A stretch of 64,000 nucleotides of DNA, taken from NCBI RefSeq assembly GCF_049347105.1, contig NZ_CP186334.1, forward strand, positions 3,286,001 through 3,350,000, given 5' to 3'. Of the stretch, positions 35,161 through 43,866 are shown piece after piece (within the stretch, counting starts at the first letter, position 1; each line of letters starts with the position of its first letter). The notes below the pieces were generated by a model. That model worked only from the letters and a program-made list of their open reading frames with translations, was not told the DNA's origin and made no database searches. Made by a program: the position numbers and the translations under genes. The DNA is from Gaoshiqia hydrogeniformans (GTDB lineage: Bacteria; Bacteroidota; Bacteroidia; Bacteroidales; Prolixibacteraceae).

Positions 35161-35234
35161 TGATAGCCACCGAAAGGTGCGCATCAGGACTTAGTTATTG
35201 CGGTCAAACTATCCCGGATTTCCCGGGTTTTTTA
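35161..35234 (+). ncRNA. Candidate structured leader or small RNA ending in a terminator-like hairpin
   Basis: On the + strand, CACC (35168-35171) and GGTG (35176-35179) close a GAAA tetraloop. The outer arms TGAT (35161-35164) and ATCA (35183-35186) pair across a symmetric 3x3 internal loop. Downstream, CCCGG (35213-35217) pairs with CCGGG (35223-35227) and is followed by seven T. A hairpin plus terminator with no gene upstream on this strand suggests a short RNA or an attenuated leader of the giant protein gene, which begins 143 bp later. I could not match it to a known riboswitch class. Confidence 0.25.
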
Positions 35235-35259
35235 TCAAGTTGAAATTGCGATTGATATT

Positions 35260-35275
35260 TCACATGGTCATGTGA
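35260..35275. promoter_or_regulatory. Short dyad, possible operator upstream of the giant repeat protein gene
   Basis: TCACATG, two bases, CATGTGA: a perfect 7-bp inverted repeat 101 bp before the start codon. Such dyads are often bound by dimeric regulators, but I know of no specific factor for this one. Confidence 0.3.
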
Positions 35276-35376
35276 CTTATGAGGTATTGTTTTGGTTAAA
35301 AGAGAAATCTTTTACCGGACAGTGTATTCTCTGATGATATTAGAACTAATGTTTTATTAATCGTACATTTTGAAAA

Positions 35377-38300
35377 ATGGAAAAACTTTACCTGTGTTTT
35401 CGAACATTTCGATTCTTTCAAAAATTCCGTTTGGTATTTTTGATTGTGTTGGGCGGACTCCTGTTCAGTTCCGCTACAAGCTATGCGCAGTATAACCAGG
35501 CAGCTGTGGCTCTCGACCAGTTGCGTAATGGTTCTGCAACCAATCCTCTTCCCGACCCGAGCTGGGTAAATGGTAACCTGGGCGCTCAAAATTCTCATTA
35601 TGCCGAGGGTATGTCGGTCGCATACCGTGCCGTAATGATTAAGATGCCTGTTGGCGTGGACGTTCAACTGACGTTGGAATATGATGCCAAACACAGTGGT
35701 AAACATGCCCTGGATTACCTGACACATTTCCAACGGATGGAAGACCACAGTATGTATGGTCACGATGCCGAAATAGTTGACCCCACAAAGGGAACAGCCT
35801 TTGACGGGCAATTGATGAGTCCGACCAGTACCTGGGCGATTCCTGCTCCTCCGGGATATAACTCCGAGGTTGCCGGCATGCCGGCATCCAGCCATGCAGC
35901 TCTTCCCGGCAGCGAAATCTTGATGGCCATGTGGGGTGGTACCATTTCCGGTATTACGTATACCGACGAAAACGGTGTCGCCCATGCCGCAGATTTGGCG
36001 GTGGCTCAGTCAGCACAGAAAATTACCGTTAATTTTACAGCCGAAGCAGCCTCAGTCGTACTTGCCTGGGGCGGACACATCGGCAGCCGGTTGGAGTGGG
36101 GATATTTCCCTGACGGAACCCCCAGGTCGGCCGGTGGAATCAGCGGTTCTCCCTATCATATGCGTATCATCGACTGGAACCTGAATAATCTGGGAAACCA
36201 GGACCGGTCGCTTTCTGCTGACGCCGTTGCCATACCGCCTACCTGCGATGTTGTACCGGTTGATCAGTTTTGTGGCGGAAAAGTAATCACCTTCCAGGCC
36301 ACTTCAGATGCCTCAAGTCCAACTTACGTATGGACTATTCTGAACAATACCTCGGGAGCTGCGTTTGTTGGCCCGACAAACGGGGCTGAAGTAACAGTGC
36401 TGTCTGAAAATCCGGGCGGATATACCCTGCACGTGGAAATTTCAGATGGACTTCTGTCGTCCGAATGTGAAACGGATGCATTGGTGAATGATGTGCCAAT
36501 CTCGTTTACGCTTCCTGCTGATATTCATTTATGTCAGGATGAAGTTGGGGCAAGCCTGAGTGTGACCCTTGAAAACATTGATGCAATCGTTGATTACCTT
36601 GCTGATCTTGAAATTAGTTTTTCGATAGATGCTGTTTTACAGCAAGATTATATAAAACTTCAAAATTATCTTGCCACCAACTTTCCGGCATTTAGCTGGA
36701 ACGATTTTGTGGCGATTACCGGTGATGGAGACTTCCCGCTGATTGGCGATCTGATTGCTATGCTTGGCGGGTCGGGTAGCAAAACCATCTCCGTGTCGCT
36801 TCGTTTGCCAACAACCGGAATGACCACTGACGTTTGTGTTTTCACCGAGGAAACACAGGTTACCGTTAACGATAACCCGCTATGCTCCATTGCCGGCGAC
36901 GACTCTGTTTGCCCGGACGGGGAATTTACTTATACCTACGACGGAACGTCAGTGATAAGCACATATGCCTGGAGCGTATCAGGCGATGTAGCAATCATTG
37001 GAGGTGCTGATGGTCAATCAGTAACGGTAAAGGCTGACGCCGTTTGCGGAACATTTACCCTTTCATTGGTTGTTACGGATGAAAACGGATGTGAAAGTAG
37101 CTGCGAAAAAATTGTAGCTATTCAAGATGAAGAGATACCGGTGATCTCAACCGAAGCAGTTGACGGATACGATTGGGGATGTAACCCCGATGAAATTCCT
37201 GTTCCTGAATTTACTGCAACAGATAATTGCGGTGACTTTACACCAAATGTAGCAACAGATGGTCCCGTTCAGGATGCCGAAGGTTGCGGTATGAGTCAAA
37301 CATGGACGGCTACTGTTGTTGATTATTGTGATAATGAGGCTGTTCCGGTAAGTATTACTTATTACTGGAAAGTCGACCTGGAAGCCCCGGTTATCACGGC
37401 CGCCAACGAAGATTCCGACTTAGGTTGTAACCCGACTGCAGAAGAAATCGAAGCAGCGCTTGGCGGCGCAACAGCTGCCGACAACTGCGATGCAGAAGTT
37501 ACGGTTGAATATACCGACGGCGATGTGATGGGCGATGACTGCCTGAAGAGCCAGACCCGCACGTTCACCGCTGTTGACGAATGCGGCAACCAGGCCGAAG
37601 CCGTCACGGTTACGGTAAGCTGGAAAGTTGACCTGGAAGCCCCGGTGATCACAGCTGCGAACGAAGATTCCGACTTAGGCTGTAACCCGACTGCAGAAGA
37701 AATCGAAGCAGCGCTTGGCGGCGCAACAGCTGCCGACAACTGCGATGCAGAAGTTACGGTTGAATATACCGACGGCGATGTGATGGGCGATGACTGCCTG
37801 AAGAGCCAGACCCGCACGTTCACCGCTGTTGACGAATGCGGCAACCAGGCCGAAGCCGTCACGGTTACGGTAAGCTGGAAAGTTGACCTGGAAGCCCCGG
37901 TGATCACAGCTGCGAACGAAGATTCCGACTTAGGCTGTAACCCGACTGCAGAAGAAATCGAAGCAGCGCTTGGCGGCGCAACAGCTGCCGACAACTGCGA
38001 TGCAGAAGTTACGGTTGAATATACCGACGGCGATGTGATGGGCGATGACTGCCTGAAGAGCCAGACCCGCACGTTCACCGCTGTTGACGAATGCGGCAAC
38101 CAGGCCGAAGCCGTCACGGTTACGGTAAGCTGGAAAGTCGATCTGGAAGCCCCGGTCATCACAGCTGCGAACGAAGATTCCGACTTAGGCTGTAACCCGA
38201 CTGCAGAAGAAATCGAAGCAGCGCTTGGCGGCGCAACAGCTGCCGACAACTGCGATGCAGAAGTTACGGTTGAATATACCGACGGCGATGTGATGGGCGA

Positions 38301-41300
38301 TGACTGCCTGAAGAGCCAGACCCGCACCTTCACGGCTGTTGACGAATGCGGCAACCAGGCCGAAGCCGTCACCGTTACGGTAAGCTGGAAAGTTGATCTG
38401 GAAGCCCCGGTGATCACAGCTGCGAACGAAGATTCCGACTTAGGCTGTAACCCGACTGCGGAAGAAATCGAAGCAGCGCTTGGCGGCGCAACAGCTGCCG
38501 ACAACTGCGATGCAGAAGTTACGGTTGAATATACCGACGGCGATGTAACAGGCGATGACTGCCTGAAGAGCCAGACCCGCACCTTCACGGCTGTTGACGA
38601 ATGCGGCAACCAGGCCGAAGCCGTCACGGTTACGGTAAGCTGGAAAGTCGATCTGGAAGCCCCGGTGATCACAGCCGCGAACGAAGATTCCGACTTAGGC
38701 TGTAACCCGACTGCGGAAGAAATCGAAGCAGCGCTTGGCGGCGCAACAGCTGCCGACAACTGCGATGCAGAAGTTACGGTTGAATATACCGACGGCGATG
38801 TAACAGGCGATGACTGCCTGAAGAGCCAGACCCGCACCTTCACGGCTGTTGACGAATGCGGCAACCAGGCCGAAGCCGTCACGGTTACGGTAAGCTGGAA
38901 AGTCGATCTGGAAGCCCCGGTGATCACAGCCGCGAACGAAGATTCCGACTTAGGCTGTAACCCGACTGCGGAAGAAATCGAAGCAGCGCTTGGCGGCGCA
39001 ACAGCTGCCGACAACTGCGATGCAGAAGTTACGGTTGAATATACCGACGGCGATGTGATGGGCGATGATTGCCTGAAGAGCCAGACCCGCACCTTCACGG
39101 CTGTTGACGAATGCGGCAACCAGGCCGAAGCCGTCACCGTTACGGTAAGCTGGAAAGTCGATCTGGAAGCCCCGGTGATCACAGCCGCGAACGAAGATTC
39201 CGACTTAGGCTGTAACCCGACTGCAGAAGAAATCGAAGCAGCGCTTGGCGGCGCAACAGCTGCCGACAACTGCGATGCAGAAGTTACGGTTGAATATACC
39301 GACGGCGATGTGATGGGCGATGATTGCCTGAAGAGCCAGACCCGCACGTTCACCGCTGTTGACGAATGCGGCAACCAGGCCGAAGCCGTCACAGTTACGG
39401 TAAGCTGGAAAGTTGATCTGGAAGCACCGGTCATCACGGCCGCCAACGAAGATTCAGACCTGGGTTGTAACCCGACTGCAGAAGAAATCGAAGCAGCGCT
39501 TGGCGGCGCAACAGCTGCCGACAACTGCGATGCAGAAGTTACGGTTGAATATACCGACGGCGATGTGATGGGCGATGACTGCCTGAAGAGCCAGACCCGC
39601 ACCTTCACGGCTGTTGACGAATGCGGCAACCAGGCCGAAGCCGTCACTGTTACGGTAAGCTGGAAAGTTGATCTGGAAGCACCGGTCATCACGGCCGCCA
39701 ACGAAGATTCCGACTTAGGCTGTAACCCGACTGCAGAAGAAATCGAAGCAGCGCTTGGCGGCGCAACAGCTGCCGACAACTGCGATGCAGAAGTTACGGT
39801 TGAATATACCGACGGCGATGTGATGGGCGATGATTGCCTGAAGAGCCAGACCCGCACGTTCACCGCTGTTGACGAATGCGGCAACCAGGCCGAAGCCGTC
39901 ACTGTTACGGTAAGCTGGAAAGTTGATCTGGAAGCCCCGGTTATCACAGCCGCGAACGAAGATTCCGACTTAGGCTGTAACCCGACTGCAGAAGAAATCG
40001 AAGCAGCGCTTGGCGGCGCAACAGCTGCCGACAACTGCGATGCAGAAGTTACGGTTGAATATACCGACGGCGATGTAATGGGCGATGACTGCCTGAAGAG
40101 CCAGACCCGCACGTTCACCGCTGTTGACGAATGCGGCAACCAGGCCGAAGCCGTCACGGTTACGGTAAGCTGGAAAGTTGACCTGGAAGCCCCGGTGATC
40201 ACAGCTGCGAACGAAGATTCAGACCTGGGTTGTAACCCGACTGCAGAAGAAATCGAAGCAGCGCTTGGCGGCGCAACAGCTGCCGACAACTGCGATGCAG
40301 AAGTTACGGTTGAATATACCGACGGCGATGTGATGGGCGATGACTGCCTGAAGAGCCAGACCCGCACCTTCACGGCTGTTGACGAATGCGGCAACCAGGC
40401 CGAAGCCGTCACGGTTACGGTAAGCTGGAAAGTTGATCTGGAAGCACCGGTCATCACAGCTGCGAACGAAGATTCAGACCTGGGTTGTAACCCGACTGCG
40501 GAAGAAATCGAAGCAGCGCTTGGCGGCGCAACAGCTGCCGACAACTGCGATGCAGAAGTTACGGTTGAATATACCGACGGCGATGTAACAGGCGATGACT
40601 GCCTGAAGAGCCAGACCCGCACCTTCACGGCTGTTGACGAGTGCGGCAACCAGGCCGAAGCCGTCACTGTTACGGTAAGCTGGAAAGTTGATCTGGAAGC
40701 ACCGGTCATCACGGCCGCCAACGAAGATTCCGACTTAGGCTGTAACCCGACTGCAGAAGAAATCGAAGCAGCGCTTGGCGGCGCAACAGCTGCCGACAAC
40801 TGCGATGCAGAAGTTACGGTTGAATATACCGACGGCGATGTGATGGGCGATGATTGCCTGAAGAGCCAGACCCGCACGTTCACCGCTGTTGACGAGTGCG
40901 GCAACCAGGCCGAAGCAGTAACGGTTACGGTAAGCTGGAAAGTTGACCTGGAAGGACCTGTGATCGAATGTCCTGACGATATCTATGTTGCCGGATGCGA
41001 ATTAGCGCCATTCATTGAATTGCCTATAGCAACAGACAACTGCGATGGAGCTGTGGAAGTTACCGCTTCCCGTTCAGATGGTTTGGAATTGAACGACCCG
41101 TTTGCAGAGGGTATAACCACCATCACGTTCACCGCAGTTGATGAATGTGGTAATAATTCAACTGAATGTGTGGTCAATGTAACCGTTGATCCATGTGAGC
41201 CGAACTGTGAAACTGCTTATGGTATGCTGGAAGGCGGTTCAGTTTGCTTCCTTAATGATGGATTCAATCGATGGGGCTGGACAAACTCAATTTCCGAAGA

Positions 41301-42003
41301 AGGGGAATATTCAATGCCTCTTTACGCCGGAGCAGCCCAATGTAATCCTGATAAGGGCGAACTGGTCGGTAGGGTTGAAGTCACTTATTCAGGAAGTACG
41401 CTGACGGTTCAGTACCTAACCGATCCGGGTTATTCGATGAGTGAGGTCCATTTGTACGTCGGATGTGATAAATATCCGCTCGCGAAGAACGGAAAAGAAA
41501 CCGTCGCTCCCGGACAATATACTCATAATGCAGGAAGTCTGAATAAGGTGAATAATTACACGGTTGAATTTACAAATGTGGAAGGACCTGTTTGGGTAAT
41601 TGCCCACGCAGTAACCTGTGATGTAAATGGTGCCGGCATGGTCTCCGTTACGGAAATGGGGGTTGACTGTGGCGGGTTTGCATCGGAAGCAGAACAGCCT
41701 GTTGTAGAAGCCACCGAAGATTTATCCGGAAAAGATAATAAACCTGTAAAGATCAAAGCTTTCCCGACACCGTTCGACAAGAGTGTCAGATTTGAATTTG
41801 TACCAAACCAGGATGGTGAGGCACAGATTGGAATCTATAACTTACTCGGAAGTAAGGTTGGGGATGCCCTTAACGAAATAGTTTACAAAGGAAGAACCTA
41901 CTCTGTTGAATTTGACGGTTCCGGGTTACCCGCAGGCGTCTATTATTATCGATTCGTGTTAAATAACCAAACGCTTACAGGAAAAGTAATTAAAAATAAG
42001 TAA
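35377..42003 (+). CDS. Giant T9SS-exported protein with 14 tandem 85-residue acidic repeats
   Basis: The protein is 2208 aa. The signal peptide ends near residue 38 (TSYAQ). Residues about 40-290 form a globular domain I do not recognise. About 290-585 contains PKD-like segments (AWSVSGD, LVVTDENGCES). One diverged repeat unit follows (about 585-665), then 14 near-identical 85-residue units (residues 666-1855). Each unit has four Cys (LGCNP, ADNCDA, DDCLKS, DECGNQ), 19 acidic and 3 basic residues. A HYR-like domain (about 1856-1940) and another beta-rich domain (about 1945-2095) come next. The last 82 residues are a type A type IX secretion sorting domain (AFPTPFDKSVRFEF to GKVIKNK). It is therefore expected on the cell surface or released, as an adhesin or matrix-like protein; the ligand is unknown. 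A strong terminator follows. Confidence 0.9.
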   Translation: MEKLYLCFRTFRFFQKFRLVFLIVLGGLLFSSATSYAQYNQAAVALDQLRNGSATNPLPDPSWVNGNLGAQNSHYAEGMSVAYRAVMIKMPVGVDVQLTLEYDAKHSGKHALDYLTHFQRMEDHSMYGHDAEIVDPTKGTAFDGQLMSPTSTWAIPAPPGYNSEVAGMPASSHAALPGSEILMAMWGGTISGITYTDENGVAHAADLAVAQSAQKITVNFTAEAASVVLAWGGHIGSRLEWGYFPDGTPRSAGGISGSPYHMRIIDWNLNNLGNQDRSLSADAVAIPPTCDVVPVDQFCGGKVITFQATSDASSPTYVWTILNNTSGAAFVGPTNGAEVTVLSENPGGYTLHVEISDGLLSSECETDALVNDVPISFTLPADIHLCQDEVGASLSVTLENIDAIVDYLADLEISFSIDAVLQQDYIKLQNYLATNFPAFSWNDFVAITGDGDFPLIGDLIAMLGGSGSKTISVSLRLPTTGMTTDVCVFTEETQVTVNDNPLCSIAGDDSVCPDGEFTYTYDGTSVISTYAWSVSGDVAIIGGADGQSVTVKADAVCGTFTLSLVVTDENGCESSCEKIVAIQDEEIPVISTEAVDGYDWGCNPDEIPVPEFTATDNCGDFTPNVATDGPVQDAEGCGMSQTWTATVVDYCDNEAVPVSITYYWKVDLEAPVITAANEDSDLGCNPTAEEIEAALGGATAADNCDAEVTVEYTDGDVMGDDCLKSQTRTFTAVDECGNQAEAVTVTVSWKVDLEAPVITAANEDSDLGCNPTAEEIEAALGGATAADNCDAEVTVEYTDGDVMGDDCLKSQTRTFTAVDECGNQAEAVTVTVSWKVDLEAPVITAANEDSDLGCNPTAEEIEAALGGATAADNCDAEVTVEYTDGDVMGDDCLKSQTRTFTAVDECGNQAEAVTVTVSWKVDLEAPVITAANEDSDLGCNPTAEEIEAALGGATAADNCDAEVTVEYTDGDVMGDDCLKSQTRTFTAVDECGNQAEAVTVTVSWKVDLEAPVITAANEDSDLGCNPTAEEIEAALGGATAADNCDAEVTVEYTDGDVTGDDCLKSQTRTFTAVDECGNQAEAVTVTVSWKVDLEAPVITAANEDSDLGCNPTAEEIEAALGGATAADNCDAEVTVEYTDGDVTGDDCLKSQTRTFTAVDECGNQAEAVTVTVSWKVDLEAPVITAANEDSDLGCNPTAEEIEAALGGATAADNCDAEVTVEYTDGDVMGDDCLKSQTRTFTAVDECGNQAEAVTVTVSWKVDLEAPVITAANEDSDLGCNPTAEEIEAALGGATAADNCDAEVTVEYTDGDVMGDDCLKSQTRTFTAVDECGNQAEAVTVTVSWKVDLEAPVITAANEDSDLGCNPTAEEIEAALGGATAADNCDAEVTVEYTDGDVMGDDCLKSQTRTFTAVDECGNQAEAVTVTVSWKVDLEAPVITAANEDSDLGCNPTAEEIEAALGGATAADNCDAEVTVEYTDGDVMGDDCLKSQTRTFTAVDECGNQAEAVTVTVSWKVDLEAPVITAANEDSDLGCNPTAEEIEAALGGATAADNCDAEVTVEYTDGDVMGDDCLKSQTRTFTAVDECGNQAEAVTVTVSWKVDLEAPVITAANEDSDLGCNPTAEEIEAALGGATAADNCDAEVTVEYTDGDVMGDDCLKSQTRTFTAVDECGNQAEAVTVTVSWKVDLEAPVITAANEDSDLGCNPTAEEIEAALGGATAADNCDAEVTVEYTDGDVTGDDCLKSQTRTFTAVDECGNQAEAVTVTVSWKVDLEAPVITAANEDSDLGCNPTAEEIEAALGGATAADNCDAEVTVEYTDGDVMGDDCLKSQTRTFTAVDECGNQAEAVTVTVSWKVDLEGPVIECPDDIYVAGCELAPFIELPIATDNCDGAVEVTASRSDGLELNDPFAEGITTITFTAVDECGNNSTECVVNVTVDPCEPNCETAYGMLEGGSVCFLNDGFNRWGWTNSISEEGEYSMPLYAGAAQCNPDKGELVGRVEVTYSGSTLTVQYLTDPGYSMSEVHLYVGCDKYPLAKNGKETVAPGQYTHNAGSLNKVNNYTVEFTNVEGPVWVIAHAVTCDVNGAGMVSVTEMGVDCGGFASEAEQPVVEATEDLSGKDNKPVKIKAFPTPFDKSVRFEFVPNQDGEAQIGIYNLLGSKVGDALNEIVYKGRTYSVEFDGSGLPAGVYYYRFVLNNQTLTGKVIKNK
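37372..40941 (+). repeat. 14 tandem copies of a 255-bp unit
   Basis: The unit boundaries at 37372 and 40942 are exactly 14 x 255 bp apart. Differences between copies are few and almost all synonymous, confined to a handful of sites (for example GTTGAC/GTCGAT at the unit start, TCCGACTTA/TCAGACCTG, ACGTTCACC/ACCTTCACG). The only variable residue is position 53, Met in eleven copies and Thr in copies 5, 6 and 13. A core of about 85 bp in the middle of the unit is identical in all copies. The copy number in an assembly of such an array may be unreliable. Confidence 0.97.
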
Positions 42004-42020
42004 GCTGTGGTTTGAAAGGG

Positions 42021-42049
42021 AGGGTGTCCATCGGACACCCTTTTTTTTT
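42021..42049 (+). terminator. Strong intrinsic terminator of the giant protein gene
   Basis: AGGGTGTCC (42021-42029) pairs perfectly with GGACACCCT (42033-42041) around a 3-nt loop and runs into nine T. It begins 17 bp after the stop codon. Confidence 0.92.
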
Positions 42050-42126
42050 GTCAACAAATTATTATGTCACTTGTTTAAGAGCGGTTGATTACAACTTAAT
42101 TCAGGATAAATCATCAACTTTGTGAC

Positions 42127-43095
42127 ATGTCATCCCTAAAAAGGCGTTTTTCAGGTACGGTATTTCTGGCAATTATTGCCTGTTTGCTTTGGTCATCGGC
42201 CTTTGTTGGTGTAAAGATCGGATTGAAATACCATTCACCTTTTCAGTTTGCAGGGCTGCGGTTTATTATTTCGGGTTTGATGCTTATTTTCTATTTCAAT
42301 AACAGCAGAGATTATTGGAAAGAAGTTCGGCTGAACTGGCGTTTTGTAATGTTGATAGCGGGTTTGCAGACCGTTATTCAGTACATGTTTTTTTACGCGG
42401 GAATCAGTTTGTTGCCGGCGTCAGTTTCTGCCATGATCATTGGTTCGTCTCCCTTGTTTATTTCTATGGTCTCGCATTTCAGTTCTTATAACGACAAAAT
42501 GGACGGGATGAAAACCTTCAGTATTTTATTCGGAGTGGCGGGAGTGGCCGTTATTAGTTTTGGAAGAAGTGAACTGCCTTCGGGATTGCAGATTAGTTTG
42601 TTGGGCGTGGTTTTACTGTTGATGAATAATGTGACATCGGGAGTGGCGAATGTTTTGGTGGCGAAGAAACCCGACGGAATTTCGCCGGTGGTGCTTAGCT
42701 CTTCTTCTTTGCTGATTGGCGGGATTGTGTTGACTTTAATTTCTGTTCCCATCGAAGGTTATGGTTTGAAAGCAGTTTCTGCCGAATATTTTGTTGCATT
42801 GGCTTGGTTGAGTTTTCTTTCGGCGGCGGCTTTCGGCATTTGGTTTACCCTGCTCCAACGCCCCGGCGTAAAAGTATCCGGTCTCAATTCATGGAAATTC
42901 CTGATACCCGTTTCCGGAGCGGTGTTGAGCTGGCTTATCCTGCCTGATGAACAGCCGGATTGGGTCGCTGTATCCGGCATGCTGGTGATTGCCTCGTCCT
43001 TATTTATGATGAATTATTCCAACCGGAGAGCTTCCGGCTTACTGCCTCAACCGGTTCCTGTATCTGCAAAAAAAGAAGTTTTCGATCAGAAATAG
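42127..43095 (+). CDS. EamA/DMT-family transporter
   Basis: The protein is 322 aa with ten hydrophobic segments arranged as two EamA repeats (first: FLAIIACLLWSSAFVGVKIGL; second begins near residue 157). Members export amino acids, nucleosides or drugs. Nothing here fixes the substrate. The gene stands alone between two terminator-like structures. Confidence 0.88.
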   Translation: MSSLKRRFSGTVFLAIIACLLWSSAFVGVKIGLKYHSPFQFAGLRFIISGLMLIFYFNNSRDYWKEVRLNWRFVMLIAGLQTVIQYMFFYAGISLLPASVSAMIIGSSPLFISMVSHFSSYNDKMDGMKTFSILFGVAGVAVISFGRSELPSGLQISLLGVVLLLMNNVTSGVANVLVAKKPDGISPVVLSSSSLLIGGIVLTLISVPIEGYGLKAVSAEYFVALAWLSFLSAAAFGIWFTLLQRPGVKVSGLNSWKFLIPVSGAVLSWLILPDEQPDWVAVSGMLVIASSLFMMNYSNRRASGLLPQPVPVSAKKEVFDQK

Positions 43096-43140
43096 CGATA
43101 TACTCCTGTTTGTTTTTTGCCCGACCGGTATTGGAAAAGC

Positions 43141-43177
43141 AGTGTTGTGTTGTTCAACACTTGAATCTATTTTTTTA
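43141..43177 (+). terminator. Possible terminator of the EamA gene
   Basis: AGTGTTG (43141-43147) pairs with CAACACT (43155-43161) around a 7-nt loop, and a run of seven T starts at 43170. The gap between stem and T-run makes this a weak call, and the region also holds the likely promoter of the next gene. Confidence 0.35.
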
Positions 43178-43253
43178 ATATAATTTGTATTTTGCCATTG
43201 GAAAGAAAAAGTTAATTCGTAATTTTAACAAAACTATTATTCCAACACCCGTT

Positions 43254-43847
43254 ATGATACTATCCATCTTTCCGGTTTGGGAGGAACTTAACCTGCTCGA
43301 ACAAATCTATTGGATCTTTACGATTCCGTCTACCTTAATTTTTCTTGTGATGCTTGTTTCAACGGTTATCGGAGCAGATGTGGATGCCGATGTTGGAACT
43401 GATTTTGACGCGTCTCTTGCCGATGGTGACAGTATTCCGTTTCAGTTTTTATCGTTGAAGAATATTGTTGCATTCTTTGCTATGTTTGGTTGGTCGGGCC
43501 TGGGGTTTATCCATGCCGGAATGGCCGTTTGGCTGATTATATTATTATCTGTTTTATGTGGTTTTCTTATGATGTTCGCCATGGCTGCATTGTTTTATTT
43601 CATGTCGAAGCTGTCAGAAACCGGCAATTTGAGGATGAAAAATGCAATCGGAAAACTTGGTGAAGTTTATTTAACCATACCGGCAAAGCAAGGAGGTCTG
43701 GGAAAAGTTCAGATGACCATCCAGGGAACACTCCAGACCCTTGACGCCATGACCAATGATGTCGAACCCATTGTGACCTCATCCATCATTCAGGTGGTTG
43801 ATGTGATTGATGATCAGATTCTCCTGGTAAAACGATATTCCAACTAA
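43254..43847 (+). CDS. NfeD-like membrane protein with C-terminal OB-fold (flotillin partner)
   Basis: From the ATG at 43254 the protein is 197 aa. A longer in-frame TTG start at 43185 is unlikely because it lies inside a probable -7 box. The N terminus has two or three transmembrane segments (PSTLIFLVMLVSTVIGA; FLSLKNIVAFFAMFGWSGLGF; VWLIILLSVLCGFLMMFAMAA). Residues about 125-195 resemble the NfeD OB-fold (NAIGKLGEVYLTIPAKQGGLG, IVTSSIIQVVDVIDDQILLV). It lies 19 bp before a flotillin gene, the standard pairing for membrane-microdomain proteins. Confidence 0.8.
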   Translation: MILSIFPVWEELNLLEQIYWIFTIPSTLIFLVMLVSTVIGADVDADVGTDFDASLADGDSIPFQFLSLKNIVAFFAMFGWSGLGFIHAGMAVWLIILLSVLCGFLMMFAMAALFYFMSKLSETGNLRMKNAIGKLGEVYLTIPAKQGGLGKVQMTIQGTLQTLDAMTNDVEPIVTSSIIQVVDVIDDQILLVKRYSN

Positions 43848-43866
43848 AAATCAAAAATAACCAGCT

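Larger units (their letters stand above)
34888..35376. other. 489-bp divergent intergenic region rich in inverted repeats
   Basis: No coding sequence is supported. The region holds a -7 box for the ECF sigma gene and a 15-bp perfect inverted repeat (34941-34955 with 35065-35079). It also contains two TCCGG-containing dyads (35011-35042 and 35091-35117), a GNRA-capped hairpin (35161-35186), a terminator-like hairpin (35213-35234) and a short dyad (35260-35275). Separate entries describe those with possible function. Confidence 0.6.

Noticed and set aside
35161..35234. Known riboswitch class (c-di-GMP-I, TPP, cobalamin)
   Set aside because: The conserved cores of these classes could not be found; only a generic GNRA hairpin and a terminator-like stem are visible.
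37362..40904. An open frame of 1180 codons on the minus strand across the 255-bp repeats
   Set aside because: The unit length is a multiple of three and its antisense frame happens to lack stops, so the frame stays open through all copies. The product is a Ser/Val-rich repeat with no signal or domain, while the + strand frame has a signal peptide, recognisable domains and a sorting domain.
37372..40941. Regular direct repeats considered as a CRISPR array
   Set aside because: Units are contiguous 255-bp coding repeats with no unique spacers, and no cas genes are present.
43185..43253. TTG start extending the NfeD-like protein by 23 residues
   Set aside because: The codon lies within a probable -7 promoter box, and the added residues are basic and atypical; the ATG at 43254 is followed by a normal membrane segment.
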